Shown here: positions 37,391 to 46,618 of the stretch, piece by piece
How the letters are laid out: each line of letters starts with the position of its first letter
Position numbering within the stretch: the first letter of the stretch is position 1
NCBI RefSeq assembly: GCF_002943105.1
Contig: NZ_PTPZ01000010.1
Coordinates: forward strand, 1 to 64,000
Source of the DNA: Cloacibacterium normanense
GTDB taxonomy: Bacteria > Bacteroidota > Bacteroidia > Flavobacteriales > Weeksellaceae
Direction of reading: 5' to 3'
Length of the DNA stretch: 64,000 nucleotides
Position numbers and translations under genes: made by a program
The notes under the pieces: model-generated
Told to the model about the DNA's origin: nothing
Database searches by the model: none
The model's input: only the letters and a program-made list of their open reading frames with translations

Positions 37391-38341
37391 TTAAATTTTA
37401 ACTTCTTTAAAATTATCTTGATTCGCTAAAAACCAATTATAAGTTATTTGCAGTCCTTCATCTAATGATGTTTTATACTTCCATCCTGCATTTTTAAGTC
37501 GTGAAACATCCATTAATTTTCTTGGTGTTCCGTCAGGCTTTGAGTTATCCCAGATAATTTCACCTTCATGTCCCGTTATTTTTTGAATCTTTAGTGCCAG
37601 TTCTTTTATAGTAATGTCTATACCTGTACCAACATTATATAAATGATGACTTAATTTATTCTCCAAAGCAAATAAAACAGCATCTGCTAAATCGTCTACG
37701 AATAAAAACTCTCTCATTGGTTTTCCTGTTCCCCACAATTTAACTGGAGCATGTTTATTCTTTTTAGCTTCATGAAATTTTCGAATCATGGCAGGCAATA
37801 CATGAGACGTTTGCAAATCAAAATTATCTCTTGTCCCATACAAGTTTGTGGGCATTAAGCTCACAAAGTCTTTTTTGTATTGTTTCCTTATCGCTTCACA
37901 AGCTTTCACTCCAGTAATCTTAGCTATTGCATACCACTCGTTAGTAGGTTCAAGAGATGAAGTTAACAAACAATCTTCCTTTAGAGGTTGAGAAGCCAAT
38001 TTTGGATAAATACAAGAAGATCCCAAAAAAATAAATTTTTCCACTTCATTTTGATGAGATGCTTCAATTAAGTTATTCTGAATTTGCATGTTTTCCATCA
38101 AAAACTGATAAGGGAAATTATTATTTGCCAAGATACCTCCCACTCTTGCAGCTGCATCAATAACTACATCTGGTTTTTCAAAAGCAAAAAAATCTTTAAC
38201 TTGAGCTTGATTTCTTAAATCTAACTCTTGGCTAGGCCTCCCGACTAGATTTTTATATCCATTATTTTGTAATGCTCGGTAAATAGCTGAACCTACCATA
38301 CCATGATGCCCAGCGATATATATTTTTTTATTTTTCATCAT
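37391..38341 (-). CDS. fcl: GDP-L-fucose synthase
   Basis: A 316-residue bifunctional epimerase/reductase (WcaG) with IAGHHGMVGSAI (about 9-20), FLGSSCIYP, the catalytic YAIAK (about 136-140) and PTNLYGTRDNFD. It completes GDP-L-fucose synthesis from the Gmd product. Unusually, fcl precedes gmd in transcription order and the two are separated by 499 bp with a promoter. Two Met codons stand at the start; the first is used. Confidence 0.93.
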   Translation of the reverse strand: MMKNKKIYIAGHHGMVGSAIYRALQNNGYKNLVGRPSQELDLRNQAQVKDFFAFEKPDVVIDAAARVGGILANNNFPYQFLMENMQIQNNLIEASHQNEVEKFIFLGSSCIYPKLASQPLKEDCLLTSSLEPTNEWYAIAKITGVKACEAIRKQYKKDFVSLMPTNLYGTRDNFDLQTSHVLPAMIRKFHEAKKNKHAPVKLWGTGKPMREFLFVDDLADAVLFALENKLSHHLYNVGTGIDITIKELALKIQKITGHEGEIIWDNSKPDGTPRKLMDVSRLKNAGWKYKTSLDEGLQITYNWFLANQDNFKEVKI

Positions 38342-38442
38342 AATTTATGAAAAGAACTTAAATCTTTAATACTTTATTGATAAATACGTTTGCAAAGATC
38401 ATAATGTTCTCTAATTCATTAATTTTTATACACCTATTTTAC

Positions 38443-39579
38443 TTAGGAATTTCCATTAATGATATCTCCCAATTCCATAGAAGTTATAAATTCAACATCT
38501 GGCCATTTTTTTATGATTGCTCCCAATAATTGATCTAATTTTTTTAATCCCTCTGCTCTATTTTCAGGATTTATGGTTCCCATGTAATTCACTCTATGAG
38601 AACTAATAGTAGCGGGTTTATGACAGTTGAAAGCTATCTCTATCTCCTTCAAACAAGAGGCTACCCAATCTCTTTCTTTAGGAAACTCTTCACTTATTGG
38701 TTCAAAAAAACAATTCCTAGTCAAGTACATTTGTCCCAATCTATTCTTTTTCCCTAAGTAACGGAAATGCTTTTTATATTTACCTTCCCCCAAAGGCTCG
38801 TGTTGTATTTTTCCTGTTCCGATGTATTTCACCCCTTTTTTGCTTAACATTTCTTCTAAATTATTATTAAAAGGACCATTCGTTGGAATAAAAAAAGTAG
38901 ATTTAAAACCAAACAGAGATTCAAATTCATCTAATCCTATATCTATTACCTTTTCAAGATATTTTAAATCATTTTGGGTATCAATATCAAACGCTGCTCG
39001 TAAGTCTGTTAGCTCTTCACCATTTATTTCTCTTGGTAATGTACTCACACCATATTCAAAAGCTATTCTTAAGGTTTCGTTTCCCTCTTGAAGAAGTTTC
39101 ATCCAACGTTGCACATTAAGATGTTCTCTTCCGTGAAACACGGGAACTAAAAGTCTTTCTTCTATTCCTTGTTTCCATAAAGAGTGTATTCTATCACTTT
39201 TTGGGTATCTTTTAGCGGTTTCAGGAAACAATTCATATTCATATTTCTTAAAACCGTTTGCCTTTATTTTTTCAAAATCAGGGTTAGCCACCACATTCAC
39301 TCCAGTCATTACAACATAACGACCAGAAGCATCTTTATGTTTACGAAGAACATCCATCAACATCTCCATATCCTCATTAGACTCCAAAGTATCATTTTTC
39401 AGATAATGTGAATGTAAAGGAATTCCTTTGGCTTTCATTTCTTCTAATGCCCTTTTGTCTGACATATAAACAGAGCCCCAATCGTCGCTTTCTATTACGA
39501 TTAATTTTCTATTGGTTCTCCATCCTAAAAGATTGCTTACATATATTTTTAGTTCTGATTTTTTAGTTCCTGTATACAT
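38443..39579 (-). CDS. Polysaccharide deacetylase-like protein (copy 1)
   Basis: A 378-residue protein without signal peptide. It carries a diverged NodB-type pattern: IVIESDDWGSVYMS (about 27-40; DD as in TFDDG), an H-x3-H site in FHGREHLNV (about 149-157), FFIPTNGPFNNNLEEML and ISSHRVNYMG near the C-terminus. A close relative with the same blocks is at 44286-45407. The metal ligands appear conserved, so an N-deacetylase acting on a cytoplasmic sugar intermediate is plausible. The exact substrate and even the activity are unproved. Confidence 0.65.
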   Translation of the reverse strand: MYTGTKKSELKIYVSNLLGWRTNRKLIVIESDDWGSVYMSDKRALEEMKAKGIPLHSHYLKNDTLESNEDMEMLMDVLRKHKDASGRYVVMTGVNVVANPDFEKIKANGFKKYEYELFPETAKRYPKSDRIHSLWKQGIEERLLVPVFHGREHLNVQRWMKLLQEGNETLRIAFEYGVSTLPREINGEELTDLRAAFDIDTQNDLKYLEKVIDIGLDEFESLFGFKSTFFIPTNGPFNNNLEEMLSKKGVKYIGTGKIQHEPLGEGKYKKHFRYLGKKNRLGQMYLTRNCFFEPISEEFPKERDWVASCLKEIEIAFNCHKPATISSHRVNYMGTINPENRAEGLKKLDQLLGAIIKKWPDVEFITSMELGDIINGNS

Positions 39580-39596
39580 TTTAATATTTATTAGCT

Positions 39597-40811
39597 CTAT
39601 TTCGCAAGAGTTTTAAACAATTGTAAATAATCTTGATACCTTTCGTTCTTATCGAAGTGCTTTTCCGCTCTTTTTCTGCATTTTTCTTTATCATAATATT
39701 CAGTTTTAGCACTTGTTACTCGTTCAATAGCGGTTTTTAAATCATTTACATTTCCCTTTTCTACCACTATGCCCGTTTCTTTATCAATTGCTTCGGGGCT
39801 TCCTCCTGTATTATAAGTAACCACGGGGGTGCCACATGCTAATGCTTCAATATTTGTAGTAGGAAAATTGTCTTGGTAAGTAGGATTTACAAATACATTT
39901 GCCAAACTGTAGTATTCTGCTAATTCTTCAATACTTTCTGTTCTTTCAATACCTATTATATTTTTAGGTAATTGTGCTATTTGCTTTTTAGTTAAACCTA
40001 TTAAAATTATCTGATATGTACCTGATAATTTATTTGATAAAGAGATAAAATCATCCAATCCTTTGCGGCGATCCCAAATGCTGGCTACTCCCAAAACAAT
40101 TATTTTATCCTTTAGATTCCATTTTTGAATTAATTTTTCTACATTTTCTACAGGACTAAATTTCGAAAGATCTATCCCATTGTGAATACAAATTACTGGA
40201 AATTTCGATAAAAATGATTGTTTTACTAGATTTTTCAACCAATTTGATGGTGTAATAATATGAAGATTATTTAACTGATTAAAAATCTGCTTTTTATCAG
40301 AATAATTTTTAAAGGAATTATCTATTAATAAAGATTTAGGATAGAAACTTTTCTTTGGACAATTCTGGCAATGGGTTTTCCATTTTTCACAAGCTACAGA
40401 ATCAAAGTAACTACAATGCCCTGTAAAAGGCCAACAATCGTGAAAAGTCCACACTACTGGGATATTTATTTTTTTCAGATAATCAAATAGTATTTCAATA
40501 TTTACATAATACCCATGGATATTATGTAAATTAATAACATCTGGTTTTAATTCTTCAATTTTATTAATCAACTGTTTAGTTGCTTTTCTAGAAGCAAAAC
40601 CGTGTCTATCCAATAAAAGTGAAACTACACCATGCCAATTGGCATCCCATTGATTTCCTATTTTGATTTTATTAGATTTACTCGGCTGATTGCCCCTTCC
40701 GTAAGCAATATAACTTTCGTGCCCAACATTAATTAAAACTAGGCCTATGTCTTCTGCAATTCTTCCTGTTGACCCTGAATTTACAGTTGCGTTAATTTGT
40801 AAAACTCTCAT
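39597..40811 (-). CDS. Glycosyltransferase family 4, WcaC-like
   Basis: A 404-residue GT-B enzyme starting VLQINATVNSGSTGRIAEDIG, typical of the colanic-acid WcaC-like group. It has INLHNIHGYYVN, the Cys-rich segment VWTFHDCWPFTGHCSYF ... HCQNCP (about 121-152), GVASIWDRRKGLDD and the donor motif PTNIEALACGTPVVTYNTGG (about 322-341). The HDCW...GHC stretch is characteristic of this subgroup. It overlaps the next gene by 4 bp. Confidence 0.85.
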   Translation of the reverse strand: MRVLQINATVNSGSTGRIAEDIGLVLINVGHESYIAYGRGNQPSKSNKIKIGNQWDANWHGVVSLLLDRHGFASRKATKQLINKIEELKPDVINLHNIHGYYVNIEILFDYLKKINIPVVWTFHDCWPFTGHCSYFDSVACEKWKTHCQNCPKKSFYPKSLLIDNSFKNYSDKKQIFNQLNNLHIITPSNWLKNLVKQSFLSKFPVICIHNGIDLSKFSPVENVEKLIQKWNLKDKIIVLGVASIWDRRKGLDDFISLSNKLSGTYQIILIGLTKKQIAQLPKNIIGIERTESIEELAEYYSLANVFVNPTYQDNFPTTNIEALACGTPVVTYNTGGSPEAIDKETGIVVEKGNVNDLKTAIERVTSAKTEYYDKEKCRKRAEKHFDKNERYQDYLQLFKTLAK

Positions 40812-41341
40812 TTTTTATCAACAACAAAGTCTTGCTTTTCTCTTCTATTAACTTTACTTGCGTATTCTCTTATATCACCAATTACAACAGCTGGATTACC
40901 TGCAACAATTGAATTATCAGGAATTGAACCTCTAACTACAGAACCAGCGCCAATAATAACATTATTACCAATTTTTGTACCTGGCAATATTATAGAATTC
41001 ATACCAATAAAGACATTTTTACCAACATAAATATTTTTCAATACACCAATATCTGTTTTAGGCTCTTTATCAATAGCTATTAAAGCAGTTGTATAACTAT
41101 AATCATGCGTTAGAAAATGAACATTCATTGAAACAACTAATCTATCATTAATTTGGATCCGATCAAAATCATCAAACTTAACACTCTTTGCTATAAATCT
41201 TGGCTCACCATTTATCTTCATACCATTGTTACGCAATAAAGCATTATATAATTTTTGGTATTTTCTTACATCTAAGTATATAAAAATCCCTATAAAAAAC
41301 TTTAAAAAATAAAATTTAAATCTTTGTAACTTTCTTTTCAT
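40808..41341 (-). CDS. Hexapeptide-repeat acyltransferase (WcaF/maltose acetyltransferase-like)
   Basis: A 177-residue protein with one N-terminal hydrophobic stretch. A left-handed beta-helix follows: YVGKNVFIGMNSIILPGTKIGNNVIIGAGSVVRGSIPDNSIVAGNPA (about 101-147), the classic LbH acetyltransferase tail with the GNPA motif and an upstream His (FLTHDYS). It probably O-acetylates a sugar of the locus B polymer. It is coupled to both neighbours by 4-bp overlaps. Confidence 0.83.
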   Translation of the reverse strand: MKRKLQRFKFYFLKFFIGIFIYLDVRKYQKLYNALLRNNGMKINGEPRFIAKSVKFDDFDRIQINDRLVVSMNVHFLTHDYSYTTALIAIDKEPKTDIGVLKNIYVGKNVFIGMNSIILPGTKIGNNVIIGAGSVVRGSIPDNSIVAGNPAVVIGDIREYASKVNRREKQDFVVDKK

Positions 41342-42402
41342 GATAATAAAGTATCTAGATATTTCTGACCTATTTTTTCAATATTAAATTCATTTGCATG
41401 CTTTTGTGTGTTTTTTGCTAATTTTACAAAAACATTATCATCCATTAATTTTATTAATTTTTCTTTATAAGTTTTTTGGTCTAACTCAGTTATCAAAAAC
41501 CCATTGTAGCCATCAATTATTAAGTCTGAGGGACCAGCAATACAATCAAAAGAAATACTAGGCAACCCAAATGAAAGTGCTTCAAGAAGTGCATTTGGGA
41601 ATCCTTCAGATACAGATGTAAATGCAAATATTTTTGCTTGTTTGTAGAAAAAATGTATATCTTTTCTTGCTCCCCAAAAAATAACCTTTTCAGAAATCAT
41701 CAATTCATGGGCTAATTTTACTAAATTATCTTTTTCTGTTCCCTCTCCTACAATCCATAATTCATAATCATGATTATCTATTTCAGAAAACATTTTTAAT
41801 AACAAATCTAATCTTTTGGAGTAAATTAACCTTCCTACACTTAAAATTATATTTTTACGCTCATTTTTTTGCTCATTTTGAATAATTACAGGATTTGGTA
41901 TTACCACTATATTTTTATTATTTGTAAGTTTTTGCAAAAAAGTTCTTGAATAACTAGTCTGTGAAATAATACCCGTTGCATTTTTATATAGTTTTTGTCT
42001 TAAAAAATCATGAACCCTTCCCCATTTTTTATCTGGTCTACTTCTATCTGAAACATAGATATTACAATTTAAAAATTTAAGCGCAATTAAAACAAATGAA
42101 TTATACATTTCACCAAAACTTAGTACGGAATATGGCTTTATTTTTTTTATTGTTGAACGTAGAAAATACATTGTTTTTAGAATATATAATAATCTGTAAG
42201 AATTATTAAAGAGAAAGTTAGGTTCATGAATAATCACATTGTTTGATATATCATAAAATTTATTGCTTTTTCCAAGAATTATTAAATGAACTATAATATT
42301 ATCCTTTTCCGAAAAATAATTTGCTAATTCAGACATTACCCGTTCCATACCTCCCGCATGTAATGAAGGAATAACAAGGGCTATTTTTTTTATTTCATCC
42401 AT
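41338..42402 (-). CDS. Glycosyltransferase family 4
   Basis: A 354-residue GT-B enzyme with the N-terminal donor-loop motif SLHAGGMERVMSELA (about 13-27). The C-terminal GT4 signature is FTSVSEGFPNALLEALSFGLPSISFD (about 266-291), with the E-x7-E pair. SVGRLIYSKRLDLL marks the start of the second domain. This is a typical capsule glycosyltransferase; the sugar is unknown. It overlaps asnB by 13 bp. Confidence 0.87.
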   Translation of the reverse strand: MDEIKKIALVIPSLHAGGMERVMSELANYFSEKDNIIVHLIILGKSNKFYDISNNVIIHEPNFLFNNSYRLLYILKTMYFLRSTIKKIKPYSVLSFGEMYNSFVLIALKFLNCNIYVSDRSRPDKKWGRVHDFLRQKLYKNATGIISQTSYSRTFLQKLTNNKNIVVIPNPVIIQNEQKNERKNIILSVGRLIYSKRLDLLLKMFSEIDNHDYELWIVGEGTEKDNLVKLAHELMISEKVIFWGARKDIHFFYKQAKIFAFTSVSEGFPNALLEALSFGLPSISFDCIAGPSDLIIDGYNGFLITELDQKTYKEKLIKLMDDNVFVKLAKNTQKHANEFNIEKIGQKYLDTLLS

Positions 42403-44282
42403 TTATTATACCACATTTGAAACATTAATAATTTCCATATAAAAGGCTGATAATGTAATTTATTAAGTTTAAATAAATTTACTTGTTGTGATACCCAAGG
42501 TACATTAAATAACCCTGATTGTTCTAAAGCTTTAGGAGATAGGTACTCGTCTATAAGATAAGATAAATCACCTCTTAACCATGAATAAATTGGTAATGAA
42601 AAACCTGTTTTTGGACGATTCATCATTTCTTTAGGTATGTAATCATGAACAATATCTTTAAGTATCTTTTTACTTGTTTTGCCATCCCATTTGTATTCTA
42701 ATGGCAACTGGGCAGCAAATTCTAATATTCTATGGTCAACTAAAGGTTCTCTGCCTTCTATAGAAACTGACATAGTAGCGCGATCTACTTTAGTCAAAAT
42801 ATCATTTTGAAGATAGCTTTTATAATCAATAGCTTGAGCAACTTCTAATGGAACACTGAAATCTTGTAAATTTATTTTATAAGGCGAATAGGTACATTTT
42901 TTTTTATTTAAAAATAATTTATTTTGAAAATCTTCTGGCAAACTATTCATAAAACAAAATAAGTTTGAAGCTTGTTTTATATTGTCTTTTTGCATTGACT
43001 TAAAAGCACTTTTAATTTTATGTTTTTTATCAAAACTTAAAAATGGTATGAAATCACTAAGAATTAAACCTATTTTAGATATAGAAGGTTTCAAGAAACT
43101 TGGTATAAAATTAATATATTTCATATACTGGTTCATTATCATATAACTTGTATATCCAAAAAAAACTTCATCACCAGCATCTGCCGACAATACAACAGTA
43201 ACTTTTTTTTGGGCTAATTTACTTACCAAAATTGTTGGTATTGCAGAACTATCCGCAAATGGTTCATCGTAAAAAAAGGGCAACGTAGGAATAATTTCTT
43301 GTGCTTCTTTTGTGGTACAGGTATATTCAGTGTGATCAGTTCCTAAATATTTAGCTGTTTCTTTAGCATAAGGAGCTTCATTATTGCCTTCTTCAAAGCC
43401 AATTGTAAAAGTTTTAACTTTATCTGAAGTTGATTTTTGTAATATTGCTGCTACTAAAGTACTATCATAACCTCCACTTAAAAAAACTCCAATAGGAACA
43501 TCTGACACCATACGATAATCGCAAGCGGATTTTAATAATTTATGAAGTTTTTCTTTAGCTTCAGAATAATTTAATATGCTTTTAGGTAATTTATAAAATC
43601 TTTCAGCATCCCAGTACTTTTCATAAGTGATTTTTTTAGTCTGAGTTGATAATTCTAAATGGTGCCCTGGTTCAATTTTAGAAGTTTTCTTGAAAATACT
43701 ATAGGGAGCTGGAATATATCCTAAATCAAAATAAGTAGAGACTATACTCTCATTTATATTCTTTTCAAATTTTGGATGTGTAATTAATGCTTTTAATTCA
43801 GATCCAAACAAAAATATTTCTTCATTCCAAAAATAATAGAAAGGTTTTACTCCAGCTCTATCACGAGTAACAGTGATTTTTTTGCTTTTTGAGTCAAAAA
43901 TCACATAGATAAACATTCCAATAAATTTTTCAACACATTGCTTACCCCATTCATAAAAAGCGTGTAATATGACTTCCGTGTCTGAAGCTGTAATAAATAT
44001 ATGTCCTAAAATTTCTAATTCTTTTTTTATTTCTAGATAGTTATATATTTCTCCGTTAAAGACAATTGTTAAATGCTTGTATTGCATTGGTTGGTGACCA
44101 CCATTTGACAAATCGATAATTGATAATCTAGCATGTGCTAGACCAATTATTGAAGATTGTTCTAAAATAAGTTTTATTCCTTGATCATCTGGACCACGAT
44201 GAGGAATAGAATCAATCATTTCTCTTAAATTACTTTCTGAAGATTTTTTTGTAAAATCTATAAATCCAGCTATTCCACACAT
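42390..44282 (-). CDS. asnB: Asparagine synthase-like glutamine amidotransferase (AsnB family)
   Basis: A 630-residue two-domain enzyme. The Ntn glutaminase domain starts MCGIAGFID (nucleophile Cys2) with HRGPDDQG. The synthetase domain has the PPi-loop VFLSGGYDSTLVAA (about 262-275) and VLSADAGDEVFFGY. In polysaccharide loci such enzymes often amidate the carboxyl of a uronic acid (for example GalNAcA to GalNAcAN) rather than make asparagine. The window encodes dehydrogenases that make UDP-HexNAcA and UDP-GlcA, so substrates exist. The polysaccharide role is inferred from context. Confidence 0.88.
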   Translation of the reverse strand: MCGIAGFIDFTKKSSESNLREMIDSIPHRGPDDQGIKLILEQSSIIGLAHARLSIIDLSNGGHQPMQYKHLTIVFNGEIYNYLEIKKELEILGHIFITASDTEVILHAFYEWGKQCVEKFIGMFIYVIFDSKSKKITVTRDRAGVKPFYYFWNEEIFLFGSELKALITHPKFEKNINESIVSTYFDLGYIPAPYSIFKKTSKIEPGHHLELSTQTKKITYEKYWDAERFYKLPKSILNYSEAKEKLHKLLKSACDYRMVSDVPIGVFLSGGYDSTLVAAILQKSTSDKVKTFTIGFEEGNNEAPYAKETAKYLGTDHTEYTCTTKEAQEIIPTLPFFYDEPFADSSAIPTILVSKLAQKKVTVVLSADAGDEVFFGYTSYMIMNQYMKYINFIPSFLKPSISKIGLILSDFIPFLSFDKKHKIKSAFKSMQKDNIKQASNLFCFMNSLPEDFQNKLFLNKKKCTYSPYKINLQDFSVPLEVAQAIDYKSYLQNDILTKVDRATMSVSIEGREPLVDHRILEFAAQLPLEYKWDGKTSKKILKDIVHDYIPKEMMNRPKTGFSLPIYSWLRGDLSYLIDEYLSPKALEQSGLFNVPWVSQQVNLFKLNKLHYQPFIWKLLMFQMWYNKWMK

Positions 44283-44285
44283 AAA

Positions 44286-45407
44286 TTAATTTTCTTTATT
44301 CATTAAATCTCCTAATTCATCTGAACTAACAAATCGAACCTCAGGCCATTTTTTAATAATAGCCTCTAAAAGCATCTGTAATCGTTTGAGGTTTTGGGCT
44401 CTGTTTTCAGGATATAAACTCCCCATATAATTTAGACGATGCGAACTTATTATAGCAGGCTTTTTCCATCTAAAGGCTATTTCAATTCGGTTCAAACAAT
44501 CTTGTTCCCATCGAAAATTTGGATTAATCGTTGGCTCAAAAAATGCATTTCTAATTAAATATCTTTGTCCTATACTATTTTTTTGACCTTGATAGTGATA
44601 TTTTTTGGAATAAGACCAAGAATCCCCTTCTCTTGGTTCAAACTGATTTATCAACCCCTGAATGTATTTTACTCCATTTTCTTTTAAAACTTTTTCAAGT
44701 TGTGAATGCCAAATGTAGCAAGGTGCAATAAAACTTTCTGAATCAAAATTCCATATATGCTTAAATAGTTTTAACCCTTCAATAATGGCTTTCTCTTGAA
44801 ACTCTAATTCTTTTAATTTTTTAAAATCAAATGCATCCATATATTCATTTTGGTACCCATACTTTTGAGCAACTTTTGAACTAAAAATACCTAAATCAAA
44901 AGCTAACATTTCGTCTTCTGATTTTCTTTGAAGAGCTTTCATCCAAAGTGTTACATTTAAATGTTCTCTACCATGAAACTGTGGCATAATTAATTTATTA
45001 TTGATTCCTTCTCTGTATAAATCCATTACTCTATCATGCTCTGGATAATGCTTTAGAGTTTCTGTAAAAGGCTCAAAATGATACTCATTAAAATTAGATT
45101 TCTTAATTTTTTCAAAATCAGGATTGGCGACTATGTTGTTTGCCGTTAGGATTACTGGGTTACCATCGTTTCCTTTAACACTATTCAATACATCAAAAAG
45201 CATTTCTAAATCCTGATTACTCTCCAAAGCATCATATTTATTATATGGACACTGATCAACTGGATATCCTTTCTTTAATAGTGAGTTAAAAGCCTCTTTT
45301 GATGACATACGAATCGTGCCCCAATCGTCGGATTCTATTACTACAATTTTTTGAGAAATTGATTTACCTAAAAGATTAATAACTGAATTTCTATATTTTT
45401 TAAACAT
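44286..45407 (-). CDS. Polysaccharide deacetylase-like protein (copy 2)
   Basis: A 373-residue paralogue of the 38443-39579 protein with the same ordered blocks: IVVIESDDWGTIRMS, ALESNQDLEMLFDVL, NPDFEKIK, FHGREHLNV (H-x3-H), SFIAPCYIWHSQLEKVL and ISSHRLNYMGSLYPENRAQ. The two copies flank four genes (AsnB, two glycosyltransferases and an acyltransferase). They may act on different residues of the repeat unit. The assignment to the deacetylase superfamily rests on these motifs and is moderate. Confidence 0.63.
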   Translation of the reverse strand: MFKKYRNSVINLLGKSISQKIVVIESDDWGTIRMSSKEAFNSLLKKGYPVDQCPYNKYDALESNQDLEMLFDVLNSVKGNDGNPVILTANNIVANPDFEKIKKSNFNEYHFEPFTETLKHYPEHDRVMDLYREGINNKLIMPQFHGREHLNVTLWMKALQRKSEDEMLAFDLGIFSSKVAQKYGYQNEYMDAFDFKKLKELEFQEKAIIEGLKLFKHIWNFDSESFIAPCYIWHSQLEKVLKENGVKYIQGLINQFEPREGDSWSYSKKYHYQGQKNSIGQRYLIRNAFFEPTINPNFRWEQDCLNRIEIAFRWKKPAIISSHRLNYMGSLYPENRAQNLKRLQMLLEAIIKKWPEVRFVSSDELGDLMNKEN

Positions 45408-46585
45408 TATAATTTCTTAATTCTTTCAATTAGGTGCGAAGTTTGATTTTTTGCGCTAAAATCAAAACATAATTTTTTTCTATATATCCAATTACTAAAA
45501 TTAGTGTTAAGGATTTCTGATGATAAATCTATAAAATTGTCTAAGTTGTATTGAAATTTCCAAACACCTATATTTGGATTATCATTTATCAATATTGCTG
45601 GTGCACTTTCTTTTGCGCACATAACTAATATTTTTCTATTGTAGCTTAAATATTTTGATAGTTTAGACGAAAGAAAAACATCTTTTTCAATATTTGCGTT
45701 TAAGTCTAACAAAACCTCTGAACTTGCAATGTACTTTTCAACATTGTCTGTCCAACTTATTACTTCAAAATTTTTAATTCTATGCTTAGGTATATTGTAT
45801 TTTAAAATATCGATATCACTACCAACAAATTTAAGCTTCACAAAGTTATATTTTTCGATTAATATTAAAAATTGGCTTATAAGAAAACTTGGATCTCTTT
45901 TTCCGTAAATAGAACCTAAATATAAAAACGTGCCTCTTTCAATCCTATTTTCTTCAAGTTCTTGCCATTGACTTACTGGGTTATACAAGACAAAACTCTT
46001 ACCCTTTATTGTAGGCATATATGACAATTGATACTCCAACATTACTGTATTTGATGATCCAACTAAATTAGCCATTTTATAAAATGGTTTAATAGCTGAA
46101 AACAAAGCTGATCGAAATATTTCTTTGTCACCCCATGGTTTTGGTGATGGTATTGGATCGGTTGAATGAATAATGTATGGCAAATTGTATGTTTCTGATA
46201 TTTTTTTCCCAATTCTTAATAATCTTACTGATACATTTCCTGAACTTATAACCAATACAAATTTTGTGTTTTCAATTTCTACTTTAGAAGCTATCCAATC
46301 CTTAATCATTTTCAAATCATTTTTACCTTTTGAATAATCAAGTAACGACTTAAAAATAATCATTTTTAATTTATCAACTTTTGGTGATAAATTTGGGCTC
46401 AATGTGTTGTTTTTTGGTATAGTAATTAAATTTATTTTGTCATCTAGTTTTTTAACAGGAAATGTGATTAGATTTGGATAATATTGATTTTCAGTGATAC
46501 CTTGTATTAAGTTTTTAACTACCAAACCTGTTGCATCTGAATTAAAGGAATCAGAAATAATGATGCAATTTTTCATTTCTTTCAT
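45407..46585 (-). CDS. GT-B type glycosyltransferase-like protein
   Basis: About 392 residues. N-terminal KNCIIISDSFNSDATGLVVKNLIQG and C-terminal FLYLGSIYGKRDPSFLISQF, KLSKYLSYNRKILVMCAKES (about 320-340) resemble the acceptor and donor halves of GT4 enzymes, but the E-x7-E signature is not clear. The longest frame starts with TTG at 46615; the ATG at 46585 (MKEMKNC) is preferred. It sits between the polymerase and a deacetylase-like gene. The specific function is unknown. Confidence 0.62.
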   Translation of the reverse strand: MKEMKNCIIISDSFNSDATGLVVKNLIQGITENQYYPNLITFPVKKLDDKINLITIPKNNTLSPNLSPKVDKLKMIIFKSLLDYSKGKNDLKMIKDWIASKVEIENTKFVLVISSGNVSVRLLRIGKKISETYNLPYIIHSTDPIPSPKPWGDKEIFRSALFSAIKPFYKMANLVGSSNTVMLEYQLSYMPTIKGKSFVLYNPVSQWQELEENRIERGTFLYLGSIYGKRDPSFLISQFLILIEKYNFVKLKFVGSDIDILKYNIPKHRIKNFEVISWTDNVEKYIASSEVLLDLNANIEKDVFLSSKLSKYLSYNRKILVMCAKESAPAILINDNPNIGVWKFQYNLDNFIDLSSEILNTNFSNWIYRKKLCFDFSAKNQTSHLIERIKKL

Positions 46586-46618
46586 TATTATTTTTTTTAG
46601 GATTCGATTAAACAATAA

